Part shown: positions 1 through 7,513 of the stretch, piece by piece
Layout: each line of letters opens with the position of its first letter
How positions within the stretch are numbered: position 1 is the stretch's first letter
Assembly: GCF_001909285.1 (NCBI RefSeq)
Contig: NZ_MRSV01000001.1
Location: 2,683,340-2,747,339 of the forward strand
Direction: 5' to 3'
DNA length: 64,000 nt
Source: Exiguobacterium profundum
Lineage (GTDB): Bacteria; Bacillota; Bacilli; Exiguobacteriales; Exiguobacteriaceae
Notes under the pieces: model-generated
The model's input: only the letters and a program-made list of their open reading frames with translations
What the model was told of the DNA's origin: nothing
Database searches by the model: none
Position numbers and translations under genes: made by a program

Positions 1-369
1 GAAGATGGGGTCATCCAGGTGTATCACGCAGAATATAGTGACTATTTGGCCATGCGTCAAGAAGAGGTTCGTCAAGTGAAGAAAGAGAAAGAACCTAAAG
101 AGAAAAAGGAACGCGTGAAGTCGGAAGTCGTGAAATTCACCTTCAAAGAACAGAAGGAATGGGACACGATCGAAGAAGACATCGCCGCACTTGAAGAACA
201 GATTGAAGCGCAGGAAGCGACGCTTGCATCAGCGGGCAGTGACCTTGGTAAAGTCAATGAGTTGTATGCGACGATTGCAGAACTGAAAGAAACACTCGAT
301 GCGAAGATGGAACGTTGGACCTACCTATCAGAAATCGATGAACAAATAAAAGCACAGAAAAAAGGCTGA
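1..369 (+). CDS. ABC-F family ATPase, C-terminal fragment (Uup/YfmR type)
   Basis: The frame is open from base 1 and ends with TGA at 367-369, so only the last ~122 residues lie in the window. They begin with the end of the second ATPase domain (a YSDY-type motif, where ABC-F proteins place the last strand before the tail) and continue into a Lys/Glu-rich linker and a long charged helical segment that looks like the coiled-coil tail of Uup/YfmR proteins. Such proteins act on the ribosome rather than in membranes. Family assignment rests on the tail only; the exact paralogue cannot be fixed from this fragment. Confidence 0.75.
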   Translation, partial: EDGVIQVYHAEYSDYLAMRQEEVRQVKKEKEPKEKKERVKSEVVKFTFKEQKEWDTIEEDIAALEEQIEAQEATLASAGSDLGKVNELYATIAELKETLDAKMERWTYLSEIDEQIKAQKKG

Positions 370-404
370 CCTCCACATAAGGTAGCCTATCAAATGAAAT
401 GAAC

Positions 405-449
405 AAGAGATGGATTTCCGATATTTGTTCCGGAAATCCATCTCTTTTG
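405..449. terminator. Strong bidirectional terminator
   Basis: A perfect 16-bp stem (405-420 with 431-446) around a 10-nt loop, followed by a T-tract on the plus side. It lies between the convergent ABC-F gene and the oxidoreductase and could serve both. Confidence 0.85.
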
Positions 450-450
450 A

Positions 451-1380
451 TTATTTCACTTTGATGATGATTTTGCCTTTGGCATGCCCTTCTTCTCCAT
501 AGTCATGAGCAAGTTTCGTATCTTCTAAATCAAAGACCCGGTCAATCACAGGTTTCAGTTCGCCTTTTTCAACAGCTTCCGCAATTTTTTTCAAACGCTC
601 CCCCGTTGGTTGCATGAAGACGTACTCGGCACGGACCTTCGCCTGTTTGGCTTCCTCTTCATTTGGTGGTGTGGAGATGGAGACGAGCATCCCATTCTCT
701 TTAAGCATTTGGTAGAGTTTGCTCTGCCCGTCGCCCCCCATCGTATCGAATACGAAATCAATATCGCGGACAGTATCTGCCGGGTCTTGTTGTTTATAGT
801 CGATGACCTCGTCGGCTCCAAGTTTTTTGACCCAATCTATGTTCGGCGTGCTTGTCGATGTGACGACATACAAACCGTGTGCTTTCGCGAGCTGGATGGC
901 TACCGTTCCGACACCACCTGAACCGGCTCCGATGAAGATTCGATCACCCGGTTTGGCATCCATCACTTCGAACATGACTTGCCATGCCGTATGCGCGACG
1001 AGCGGCAGTGAAGCGGCCTCCTCAAAACTAAGCGAAGCTGGTTTTTTGACGACAAGATGGGAATCGACTGCGACGTACTCGGCATATGTGCCTTGGCGCG
1101 CAATTTCTGGTCGGCTAAACACTTCATCTCCAACCTTCAATTCGGTCACATTCGCCCCAACTTCTTTGATGACACCCGATACATCCCACCCGATAACGAG
1201 CGGCATCTCGTAATGGAGCATTTCTTTCAAGTATCCTTCACGGAGCTTCCAATCGACCGGATTGACGCTTGCGGCATGAACTTCAATTAATACGTCATCT
1301 GCACCGATTGCCGGTTGTTCAAGTTCCCCTACTTTAAACTCATCCGATCCGCCATACTGTTCGATATATGCTGCTTTCAT
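451..1380 (-). CDS. MDR-family NAD(P)-dependent alcohol dehydrogenase / quinone oxidoreductase
   Basis: A 309-residue medium-chain dehydrogenase/reductase lacking the structural zinc cysteine cluster, as in the quinone oxidoreductase branch. An N-terminal GroES-like domain (about 1-120) is followed by a Rossmann fold with a GAGSGGVGT nucleotide motif near residue 150. The start at 1380 is preferred over the upstream start at 1407 because an AAAGGAGG ribosome-binding site sits 7-8 nt before it. It likely reduces enones or quinones with NADPH; the substrate is unknown. It appears monocistronic, facing a terminator at 405-449. Confidence 0.85.
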   Translation of the reverse strand: MKAAYIEQYGGSDEFKVGELEQPAIGADDVLIEVHAASVNPVDWKLREGYLKEMLHYEMPLVIGWDVSGVIKEVGANVTELKVGDEVFSRPEIARQGTYAEYVAVDSHLVVKKPASLSFEEAASLPLVAHTAWQVMFEVMDAKPGDRIFIGAGSGGVGTVAIQLAKAHGLYVVTSTSTPNIDWVKKLGADEVIDYKQQDPADTVRDIDFVFDTMGGDGQSKLYQMLKENGMLVSISTPPNEEEAKQAKVRAEYVFMQPTGERLKKIAEAVEKGELKPVIDRVFDLEDTKLAHDYGEEGHAKGKIIIKVK

Positions 1381-1442
1381 CTCATCATCCTCCTTTGATT
1401 GACTCACTTCTAGTTGGTTCCCATTTTATTTCTCTTACAAAC

Positions 1443-1471
1443 GAAAAAAGCACACCGTAGAAACGGTGTGC
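1443..1471 (-). terminator. Terminator of the lia/GNAT operon
   Basis: Stem GCACACCGT/ACGGTGTGC (1450-1458 and 1463-1471) with a 4-nt loop and an A-tract at 1443-1449, which becomes a U-tract on the minus strand. It begins immediately after the acetyltransferase stop codon. Confidence 0.85.
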
Positions 1472-2011
1472 TCAGACTGACTGATGGGTCATATAGCTAT
1501 AGACATACACATCATGAGATTGTCCACGCTGACGCATATAGTTATGTAGTCGACCTTCTTGAAAGAATCCATTCTTCTCCAACATGCGTTGGGATGCAAG
1601 ATTCTCGACATAGACGATGGCACCGACCCGTTCAATTTCACACGTCACGGCAAACTGAAGCGCCGCGTGAAGGGCTTCGGTCGCATAACCCGAACGCCAA
1701 TACTCCGGTTTGAGTTCATAACCGATCTCGGCACGCCGATGCGACGGTGCCCGATTGTGAAACCCGATTGTCCCGATTAACGCTTTTGATTCGCGATGCT
1801 CGATGGCAAAACGGATGATCGCACCTGTTTCGATTTGTGCGAGCATATGCGTCAGCATCTGTTCCGTTTCTTCTAACGTCCGATGTGGCTCCATTCCGTA
1901 GTGGCGTAGCACGTGTTCATCTGAAAAGATGGCGAATACGTGCGGACCGTCCTCCATTTGGAGAGGTCGCAGTCGGAGGCGCTCCGTTTCAATCACAGGG
2001 AGACGGTTCAT
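1472..2011 (-). CDS. GNAT family N-acetyltransferase (RimJ/RimL type), last gene of the lia operon
   Basis: A 179-residue protein starting with the ETERLRLRP signature of the RimJ/RimL branch of GNAT enzymes. The acetyl-CoA loop region (ELKPEYWRSGYATEAL, near residues 97-112) fits Q/RxxGxG/A, and the conserved N-x-x-S-x-R-M-L-E-K-x-G-F block follows near 138. The start overlaps the liaR stop by 4 nt (ATGA), so the two are translationally coupled and it is part of the lia operon. Its acceptor may be an amino group on a protein, amino sugar or drug; the sequence does not say which. Confidence 0.85.
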   Translation of the reverse strand: MNRLPVIETERLRLRPLQMEDGPHVFAIFSDEHVLRHYGMEPHRTLEETEQMLTHMLAQIETGAIIRFAIEHRESKALIGTIGFHNRAPSHRRAEIGYELKPEYWRSGYATEALHAALQFAVTCEIERVGAIVYVENLASQRMLEKNGFFQEGRLHNYMRQRGQSHDVYVYSYMTHQSV

Positions 2012-2643
2012 CCTTTACTGACCAAGTTATGTTGGAACGCATAGACGACTGCCTGGGTCCGGTCATAGACGTCAAGCTTCGTCAAGATGTTCGACACGTG
2101 TGTCTTCACTGTTTTGAGTGAGATGAACAATTCGTCCGCAATCACTTGATTCGACTTGCCTTCCGCCATCAGTTGCAAGATTTCTCGTTCACGGGCAGTG
2201 AGACTCTCATGAAGTGTCATTTCCGGATGACGCAGTCGTTCGAGCATCTTTCCTGTTACCTGGGCGGCCATGACCGGATTGCCGGCAGCGGTTTGACGAA
2301 TCGCATCTGCGATTTCATTTGCATTCGCTGTCTTGAGGACATAGCTCATCGCACCGGCTTCGATGACGGGATACACTTTCTCATCATCCAAGAAACTCGT
2401 CACGACCAAAATCTTCGCTTCTTTCCAACTTGCTTTAATTCGTTTCGTCGATTCGACTCCGTCAACGGGCTCCATCACCAAGTCCATAAGGACAACGTCC
2501 GGCTTCTCCGCAATCGCAAGCTCGGCTCCCGTTGCTCCGTCCGATGCTTCGCCGACGACTTCGATGTCCGGTTGTGTGGATAAAAAGGCAGATACGCCCG
2601 CCCGAACCATTTCATGATCATCAATTAATACAACTCGAATCAT
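2008..2643 (-). CDS. liaR: LiaR/VraR-type response regulator
   Basis: A 211-residue NarL/FixJ-type regulator. The receiver domain shows the acidic pair (LIDDHE at 6-10) and the phospho-aspartate in VVLMDLVME near residue 52; the C-terminal LuxR helix-turn-helix has LTAREREIL and the DNA-reading block with KSNQVIADELFIS. The second of two ATGs is preferred because GGAGG lies 7 nt before it. It would be phosphorylated by the kinase encoded just upstream and activate the liaI promoter in response to cell-envelope stress. Gene order and sequence agree with LiaFSR/VraTSR systems. Confidence 0.9.
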   Translation of the reverse strand: MIRVVLIDDHEMVRAGVSAFLSTQPDIEVVGEASDGATGAELAIAEKPDVVLMDLVMEPVDGVESTKRIKASWKEAKILVVTSFLDDEKVYPVIEAGAMSYVLKTANANEIADAIRQTAAGNPVMAAQVTGKMLERLRHPEMTLHESLTAREREILQLMAEGKSNQVIADELFISLKTVKTHVSNILTKLDVYDRTQAVVYAFQHNLVSKG

Positions 2644-2645
2644 CA

Positions 2646-3668
2646 TTACCCCTCCACTTGTTGTTTCACACGTACTTCAATTTGTGTCCCTACATTCGGC
2701 ACACTGACCAATCGCAACGTTCCACCGACTTCTGCCGTACGCTCTCTTATCGATTGTAATCCATATGAGGCGACTTGTGTATCGTCCACATTAAATCCGA
2801 TTCCGTCATCGTTAATCTTTAAGATGACCGTCTGTTGCACGGTTCGCATCTCGATTTCTAAACGAGTCGCTTTGGCGTGTCGTAACGTGTTACTAATCGC
2901 TTCCTGAACAATCCGAAACAGTTCATTTTCAGTGTGCCGGGAGAGCTTCACTTCCTCTAAACGCCAGACGAGCTCGGTCGATTGTTTACGAGACAGTTCT
3001 TCTAACAAGCGTTCGATTCCCGTCTTTAGTGTCATGCCTTCTAGTTCGACCGGCCGAAGTTGTAACAGCAACGAACGCATCTCTGCCTGTGCGGTCTGCG
3101 CCATGAGCTCGACTTGTTCCATTTGTTTACTCGCGAGTTCTGGTTTCGTCTGCATCGTCTGTTTGACCGCTGTCGTCATCATCGAGATGGCATAAAGCTG
3201 TTGACTCACCGAATCATGAAGTTCTCGTGCGACGCGACGTCTTTCTTCGACGACGGCCTCACTCCGCGCCTCTTCCACACTGACGGGACGCTCACCGACT
3301 CGCTTCGCCATCTCGACCATTTCTTGGCGTTGTTTCGATACGCGGACGATTCGTTCGAGTGTATCTCGGTATGGGGACATCGGGCGGAAGGTGATGTCTT
3401 TTTGGTTCTCCAGTTTCCAAAGGGCATTGGCGACTTCCCGAAAGTCTCGGCGCAAATAAAAATACGAACCGACGCCAAAGATACTTCCGATCAAGACGGC
3501 AATCACTAGAATGGACACACCGAAAGGCAACCCTTCTTCACGCGAAAATAAATCGCTCAATGAAGTCGAGTCACCTATGAGAAACGCTACAGTAATCAAG
3601 AAAGCCGTCAACAAGCTACTAAACAGTTGATGCCAGACGACCGTTCGTGGATAAGAATCTTTTTTCAT
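2646..3668 (-). CDS. liaS: LiaS/VraS-type sensor histidine kinase
   Basis: A 340-residue kinase with two N-terminal membrane segments (about 16-36 and 47-70) and only a short external loop, the hallmark of intramembrane-sensing kinases. The HisKA_3 phosphorylation motif (RRRVARELHDSVSQQLYA, near 143-160) and a compact ATPase domain (NTLRHA, DDGIGF) follow. The stop and the liaR start region overlap, and the start overlaps liaF by 4 nt, so the three are co-translated. It probably phosphorylates LiaR when LiaF releases it upon wall-antibiotic stress. Confidence 0.92.
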   Translation of the reverse strand: MKKDSYPRTVVWHQLFSSLLTAFLITVAFLIGDSTSLSDLFSREEGLPFGVSILVIAVLIGSIFGVGSYFYLRRDFREVANALWKLENQKDITFRPMSPYRDTLERIVRVSKQRQEMVEMAKRVGERPVSVEEARSEAVVEERRRVARELHDSVSQQLYAISMMTTAVKQTMQTKPELASKQMEQVELMAQTAQAEMRSLLLQLRPVELEGMTLKTGIERLLEELSRKQSTELVWRLEEVKLSRHTENELFRIVQEAISNTLRHAKATRLEIEMRTVQQTVILKINDDGIGFNVDDTQVASYGLQSIRERTAEVGGTLRLVSVPNVGTQIEVRVKQQVEG

Positions 3669-4354
3669 ACCGTCATCACCTCGACACTTCCGCTCATGAG
3701 CACGATATGAATCCGGACTTTTCGTGTAGCCTGGACATAATCATCAGACGCTGTATAGAAGCGACGATTGAAAACCGGCGAATAGTTCGAGTCATCGACC
3801 TGCACTTTACCGAACCCGATCGATGCGTCAATCGAATAGTCATACCCCGCAGGAATGAGAATTCGAATGTCTCCCGCAAGTCCATTGAGGAGTAAGAACG
3901 TCTCTCCTTCCGGAATGATGGCTTGTGACAAATCCATCTCAACGTCCCGTAGTAAAAAGAACTCATTCGTATCACGTAACACATAGTGCCCCGATTCCTT
4001 CATCCCAAATGAGAAGGCTTGTTCTTGACGAAGGGGTGTCCGGATTTTCGATTCGACCGGTCGATTCTTATAGAGTCGATAGCCGAATAACAGGAGGAGT
4101 CCGGAGAGCACGAATCCGAATGCCGCAGATGAGAAAATCAAGCCAATCAAGAGGATTCCCCCAATTGCGTAAAAAATATAGCTAGCAGACTGCTTCCCCC
4201 GACGACTGAACCGTCGACCGATGTAGAGGAGAAGCAACGGGAGGATCATGCTGAATAAGACGCTATTCCCACCCGTCACGATATCGATGAAGAGTCCGAC
4301 TGAAAATAAGATAATCATAAATCCAATGATTTGACGTGTGTTCCAACGTTCCAT
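3665..4354 (-). CDS. liaF: LiaF-like inhibitor/sensor of the Lia system
   Basis: A 229-residue protein with about four membrane segments in the first 105 residues and a C-terminal cytoplasmic beta-rich domain of the cell-wall-active antibiotics response type (DUF2154). Such proteins keep LiaS inactive in the absence of lipid II-cycle stress. The ATG at 4354 is chosen because AAAGGGGG stands 7 nt before it; an ATG 6 nt upstream is too close to the site. It overlaps liaS by 4 nt. B. subtilis carries liaG between liaH and liaF; no liaG is present here. Confidence 0.85.
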   Translation of the reverse strand: MERWNTRQIIGFMIILFSVGLFIDIVTGGNSVLFSMILPLLLLYIGRRFSRRGKQSASYIFYAIGGILLIGLIFSSAAFGFVLSGLLLLFGYRLYKNRPVESKIRTPLRQEQAFSFGMKESGHYVLRDTNEFFLLRDVEMDLSQAIIPEGETFLLLNGLAGDIRILIPAGYDYSIDASIGFGKVQVDDSNYSPVFNRRFYTASDDYVQATRKVRIHIVLMSGSVEVMTV

Positions 4355-4395
4355 GTCCATTCCCCCTTTCTGTTCATATGTATGAAGCAAAGAAA

Positions 4396-4420
4396 GCGAT
4401 GACCTTGTTCAGGTCATCGC
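4396..4420 (-). terminator. Intra-operon hairpin between liaH and liaF (partial terminator)
   Basis: A perfect 9-bp stem GCGATGACC/GGTCATCGC around 7 nt, followed on the minus strand by CTTTCTTTG, a weak U-rich stretch. Lying between liaH and liaF, it probably attenuates read-through so that liaIH are made in excess over liaFSR, as known for B. subtilis. Confidence 0.6.
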
Positions 4421-4432
4421 CGAACCATCGCC

Positions 4433-5077
4433 TCACTCTTGTTTAAAGCGACGCTCCAGTTCTTTCAATTTTGCTTCAAAATCATCTTCATCTTCCTGCG
4501 TGTCTTGCTTCTCTTCGGCAGGTTGTTCTTTCTTTTCTTCCTCAGTGAATGGATGCGACTGAGATGTATTTTGACCAAAGATTTGGTCAAGTGCCCCTTT
4601 TAACAAGTCTAAGTTTTCGCGCATCGCAAACTCATAACGTTTATTTTGCATCTCATCGAGTTTGAGTTTCATCTCGAGCGCACGACGCTCTAATGTATCC
4701 AACTCGCGCTCACCTTCGTCAATCAATCCTTCAAAGTAACGGTACTGTTCCCCGTAGTGTTTGGATTCGAGTGCCGCACGTTCTGCCAACTTTTCTTCCC
4801 CGGCTTGTTTCGCCAGTTCTGTTTGCTCATATCGTTTATCTGCCATCTTCTTGGCATCATCACGTTTTTCAGCAAGTTCTGCAAGCAATGTACGTTGACG
4901 TTCCACGAGTCGTTCAACCGACAACGCTTCCTTCTCCGCTCCACGGATATGACGGTTCAATTCCGCTTCTCCACTTGAACGTGGCATCTCTTTATCCTGG
5001 TACTTCTTCACTTCTTTCGAAATTTCTTTCGTCAATTCATTCGCTAATTCACGAAACTGATCAAACGGTGTCTTCAT
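4433..5077 (-). CDS. liaH: LiaH-like phage-shock protein (PspA/IM30 family)
   Basis: A 214-residue, almost entirely helical, highly charged protein (long coiled-coil from about 10 to 175 with heptad-like Glu/Lys/Leu patterning) and an acidic, Gln/Glu-rich tail from about 176. Length and architecture fit the PspA/LiaH family, which oligomerises on the inner face of damaged membranes. AAGGAGG precedes the ATG by 7 nt. It follows liaI by 22 nt. The assignment depends partly on its position in a clear lia operon, since coiled-coil sequence alone is not diagnostic. Confidence 0.8.
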   Translation of the reverse strand: MKTPFDQFRELANELTKEISKEVKKYQDKEMPRSSGEAELNRHIRGAEKEALSVERLVERQRTLLAELAEKRDDAKKMADKRYEQTELAKQAGEEKLAERAALESKHYGEQYRYFEGLIDEGERELDTLERRALEMKLKLDEMQNKRYEFAMRENLDLLKGALDQIFGQNTSQSHPFTEEEKKEQPAEEKQDTQEDEDDFEAKLKELERRFKQE

Positions 5078-5099
5078 GGTGAATCCTCCTTATGAAATC

Positions 5100-5489
5100 T
5101 CAACGACGATTAACAAATTTTTGCCACACTTGATCAAACTGCTGGAAGCTGCTCCGGCCGGCACGCGTTCCGTCTGCATTTAAAATCTCGACATCCGGGT
5201 CGCGTTTTTCACTTGTATACATCATATACCCTTTAAACAACAACCACGCGACAATGATTCCGACGAGCGCCCAAATGTTTGAGAGCATCGTCCCAACCCC
5301 AATGACGGCAAGGATCCCGAAACCAACTTTAGCACCGATGTGTGTCACAGCCTGAAAACGGACTCCAGCCCAAAGCGTCAAGAGCGCTCCTAATCCGAAT
5401 AAAATCATATTCGGTAAAGAACCGATCAACACGAGCACTAGAGCGATCGCGGCCACGATGAACAACACCTTTTTCACTTGGTGATTCAT
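5100..5489 (-). CDS. liaI: LiaI-like small membrane protein
   Basis: A 129-residue protein with four hydrophobic segments (about 7-25, 28-45, 52-70 and 72-92) and a basic cytoplasmic tail from about 95. It is first in the operon, close to the usual LiaI length, and would serve as a membrane anchor for LiaH. A GGAGGG site precedes the ATG by about 8 nt. A stress promoter lies directly upstream (5513-5587). Identification is mainly by topology and context. Confidence 0.7.
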   Translation of the reverse strand: MNHQVKKVLFIVAAIALVLVLIGSLPNMILFGLGALLTLWAGVRFQAVTHIGAKVGFGILAVIGVGTMLSNIWALVGIIVAWLLFKGYMMYTSEKRDPDVEILNADGTRAGRSSFQQFDQVWQKFVNRR

Positions 5490-5519
5490 CTGTCATCCCT
5501 CCTTGTTAAGTACACTCTT

Positions 5520-5548
5520 ATCATAATACGTTATTTGACATAGGTCGA
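5520..5548 (-). promoter_or_regulatory. liaI promoter
   Basis: On the minus strand a -10 TATGAT (5520-5525) lies 17 bp from a poor -35 TCGACC (5543-5548). The weak -35 fits a promoter that depends on an activator bound upstream, namely the dyad at 5570-5587. Confidence 0.55.
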
Positions 5549-5569
5549 CGAGCGGAAGGCTTGTTTCAC

Positions 5570-5587
5570 CTCGGTCTTTAGACTGAG
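5570..5587. promoter_or_regulatory. LiaR-box-like dyad
   Basis: CTCGGTCTTTAGACTGAG is an 18-bp inverted repeat with one mismatched arm position. Its centre is about 66 bp upstream of the expected liaI start, and its other edge lies only 3 bp from the -35 of the divergent rsgA-type gene. Binding of LiaR is inferred from position and symmetry. Confidence 0.55.
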
Positions 5588-5590
5588 ATG

Positions 5591-5618
5591 TTACCGTTTC
5601 CAATAACTGTGGTACACT
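5591..5618 (+). promoter_or_regulatory. Promoter of the rsgA-type gene
   Basis: A -35-like TTACCG (5591-5596) and a -10 TACACT (5613-5618) are 16 bp apart. The LiaR-box-like dyad abuts the upstream edge. Confidence 0.4.
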
Positions 5619-5650
5619 AATGCTATCGAACAACGAAAGGATGATGTTTT

Positions 5651-5719
5651 ATGAGCAACATGATGCATGCACGTAACCAAATGTCAGCAAATCGGAGGGC
5701 TCTCGTCCTCCATCACTAA
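5651..5719 (+). CDS. Possible 22-residue leader peptide ORF upstream of rsgA
   Basis: ATG at 5651 opens a 22-codon frame (MSNMMHARNQ...) ending TAA at 5717-5719, with GAAAGG 10 nt before the ATG. Its last third lies over GGAGG (5694-5698), which can pair with CCTCC (5707-5711); the same CCTCC could instead pair with the AGGAGG ribosome-binding site of the following gene at 5721-5726. This arrangement resembles leader-peptide translational attenuators. Whether the peptide is made is unknown; a second overlapping ATG at 5641 opens an 11-codon frame. Confidence 0.35.
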   Translation: MSNMMHARNQMSANRRALVLHH

Positions 5720-5733
5720 AAGGAGGATTCTTT

Positions 5734-6699
5734 TTGAATCAACAAACTGAAACGGGACGTGTCACGGCACAGTTCCAACATCTTTATACGGTATCAATCG
5801 GAGAAAACGCCTATATGTGCGGGGTTTCCGGAAAATTTCGACATGCCGCGACGAGCGAACGGGATTACCCGGTCATCGGCGATTATGTCACGATTCAAGT
5901 TCGCGAGCATGGTCAAGGTACGATTCACCATCTCCTTGAGCGTCGGACCGTTCTTTCACGAGCGGCCGCCGGCAACGAGACACGTGAACAACTGATCTGC
6001 GCGAACGTCGACTACGTCTTGATTACGATGGCGTGTGGACACGACTTCAACATTCGTCGCCTAGAACGCTATACGCTAGCCGCTTGGGACACCGGGGCAA
6101 TCCCAATCATCGTCTTGACAAAGACCGATCAAGTCGACTCCGTCGACACATTGCTCGAAGACATTCAAGTGAACGCACCTGGAATTCAAGTATTCCCCGT
6201 CAGTGCTGTAACGGGAAAAGGTGTGGCTGAACTTCGTCACGCATTGCCGAGTGAGAGCACGATCGCCTTCGTCGGTTCGTCCGGCGTCGGAAAATCTACG
6301 CTGACGAACGCCCTCGCCCACGAGACACTTGCCGTCACACAAGCCGTCCGGGCGCAGGACGAGCGCGGAAAACATACGACGACACACCGCGAACTGTTCC
6401 GAATCGACGACTTATACGTCATCGACACACCAGGGATGCGAGAATTCGGACTATGGGAAGGAAGCGAGCACCTCGATGAGACGTTTCGCGATATCGAAGC
6501 ACTTGCCGAGACATGCCGCTTCCGCGACTGCTCACATCAGAAAGAACCGGGCTGTGCCGTCCAAGAGGCACTCACGAGCGGTACGCTAGATGCGAAACGC
6601 TATGCTAGCTACGTCAAACTTGAGCGAGAGCTTCTCTATATGGAGAAAAAACAGGCAGAACATGCCCGCGTCCTAGAAAAGAAGAAAAAGCGAGTGTAA
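5734..6699 (+). CDS. rsgA: Ribosome small subunit-dependent GTPase A (RsgA/YjeQ family)
   Basis: A 321-residue circularly permuted GTPase: N-terminal OB fold (about 1-75), then G4 (LTKTD near 128), G1 (GSSGVGKST near 182) and G3 (DTPGMREFG near 232), and a C-terminal zinc knuckle with C-x-C/H/C residues (CRFRDCSHQKEPGC). RsgA helps mature the 30S subunit. Start is TTG at 5734, 7 nt after AGGAGG. It stands alone rather than beside prkC/prpC, where the housekeeping Bacillus cpgA lies, so it may be a second paralogue; its divergence from the lia promoter hints at a stress link. Confidence 0.9.
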   Translation: MNQQTETGRVTAQFQHLYTVSIGENAYMCGVSGKFRHAATSERDYPVIGDYVTIQVREHGQGTIHHLLERRTVLSRAAAGNETREQLICANVDYVLITMACGHDFNIRRLERYTLAAWDTGAIPIIVLTKTDQVDSVDTLLEDIQVNAPGIQVFPVSAVTGKGVAELRHALPSESTIAFVGSSGVGKSTLTNALAHETLAVTQAVRAQDERGKHTTTHRELFRIDDLYVIDTPGMREFGLWEGSEHLDETFRDIEALAETCRFRDCSHQKEPGCAVQEALTSGTLDAKRYASYVKLERELLYMEKKQAEHARVLEKKKKRV

Positions 6700-6703
6700 C
6701 GTA

Positions 6704-6742
6704 AAGCAAGCGCAGACCACATCGGCCTGCGCTTGCTTTTTT
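6704..6742. terminator. Bidirectional terminator between rsgA and pflA
   Basis: AAGCAAGCGCAG pairs perfectly with CTGCGCTTGCTT around a 10-nt loop and is followed by six T. It ends at the pflA stop codon, so it serves both convergent genes. Confidence 0.85.
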
Positions 6743-7457
6743 ATACGGTTCCCTGCAGAATCCCTTCTGCCCATTCGACTTCATCGGATGTCGGGGGCTT
6801 CGTGCCTTTAAGCGGATAATCGAGTCCGAGCGCCTCCCATTTGTAGACGCCCATCTCATGATAAGGCAAAATCTCGACTTTCTCGACATGGTCTAGCTTT
6901 TGAATGAACGCGGCCGTGCGACGAAGCGCACCTTCTTCGAGCGTCCATCCAGGTACAAGGACGTGGCGAATCCACATTTTCGTTCCGCGCTCGGAAAGGT
7001 GTTCGGCAAGCGCGAGCGTGTTGGCATTGCTACGTCCCGTTAGCTTTTTACACATGTCGTCGTCGATATGCTTGATATCGAGCAAGACAAGATCGGTGTG
7101 ATCTAAAATCGCATCCAAATTAGGAGGTCGGAGCGCACCAGACGTATCAAGTGTCGTATGAAGCCCATGCTTTTTCGCTTCACGCAGCAGCGCCTCTAAA
7201 AATTCAGGTTGCGCGAGTGGGTCGCCACCAGAAATCGTGATGCCGCCTTTCGATGCGTCCATGAACGGACGGTAGCTGAGCGCCTCTTGAATGACGTCTT
7301 CAGCCGAGCGGTGATTATTCTTTTTGAAATCCCACGTATCTGCATTATGGCAATAGAGGCAACGTAACGCACAACCTTGTAAAAAGACGATAAAGCGAAT
7401 ACCAGGGCCGTCAACTGTTCCAAATGATTCGACCGAATGTACATATCCCATTGTCAT
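6741..7457 (-). CDS. pflA: Pyruvate formate-lyase-activating enzyme
   Basis: A 238-residue radical SAM protein. The cluster-binding cysteines are C29, C33 and C36 (GCALRCLYCHNAD), with the glycine-rich SAM motif GGDPL near 98. It installs the glycyl radical on PflB. It lies 56 nt downstream of pflB on the same strand. AGGAGG stands 8 nt before the ATG at 7457. Length is normal for the family. Confidence 0.95.
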   Translation of the reverse strand: MTMGYVHSVESFGTVDGPGIRFIVFLQGCALRCLYCHNADTWDFKKNNHRSAEDVIQEALSYRPFMDASKGGITISGGDPLAQPEFLEALLREAKKHGLHTTLDTSGALRPPNLDAILDHTDLVLLDIKHIDDDMCKKLTGRSNANTLALAEHLSERGTKMWIRHVLVPGWTLEEGALRRTAAFIQKLDHVEKVEILPYHEMGVYKWEALGLDYPLKGTKPPTSDEVEWAEGILQGTV

Positions 7458-7513
7458 CGAAATGACCTCCTAACGAATGAGCGGCCCTCCGTAGAAGGCC
7501 GCTAAGCCTTTAT

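Noticed and set aside
72-257. Antisense frames over real genes (such as 72-257 minus, 803-1213 plus, 8893-9159 minus)
   Set aside because: Shadows of well-identified genes in other frames, with no ribosome-binding sites or family motifs.
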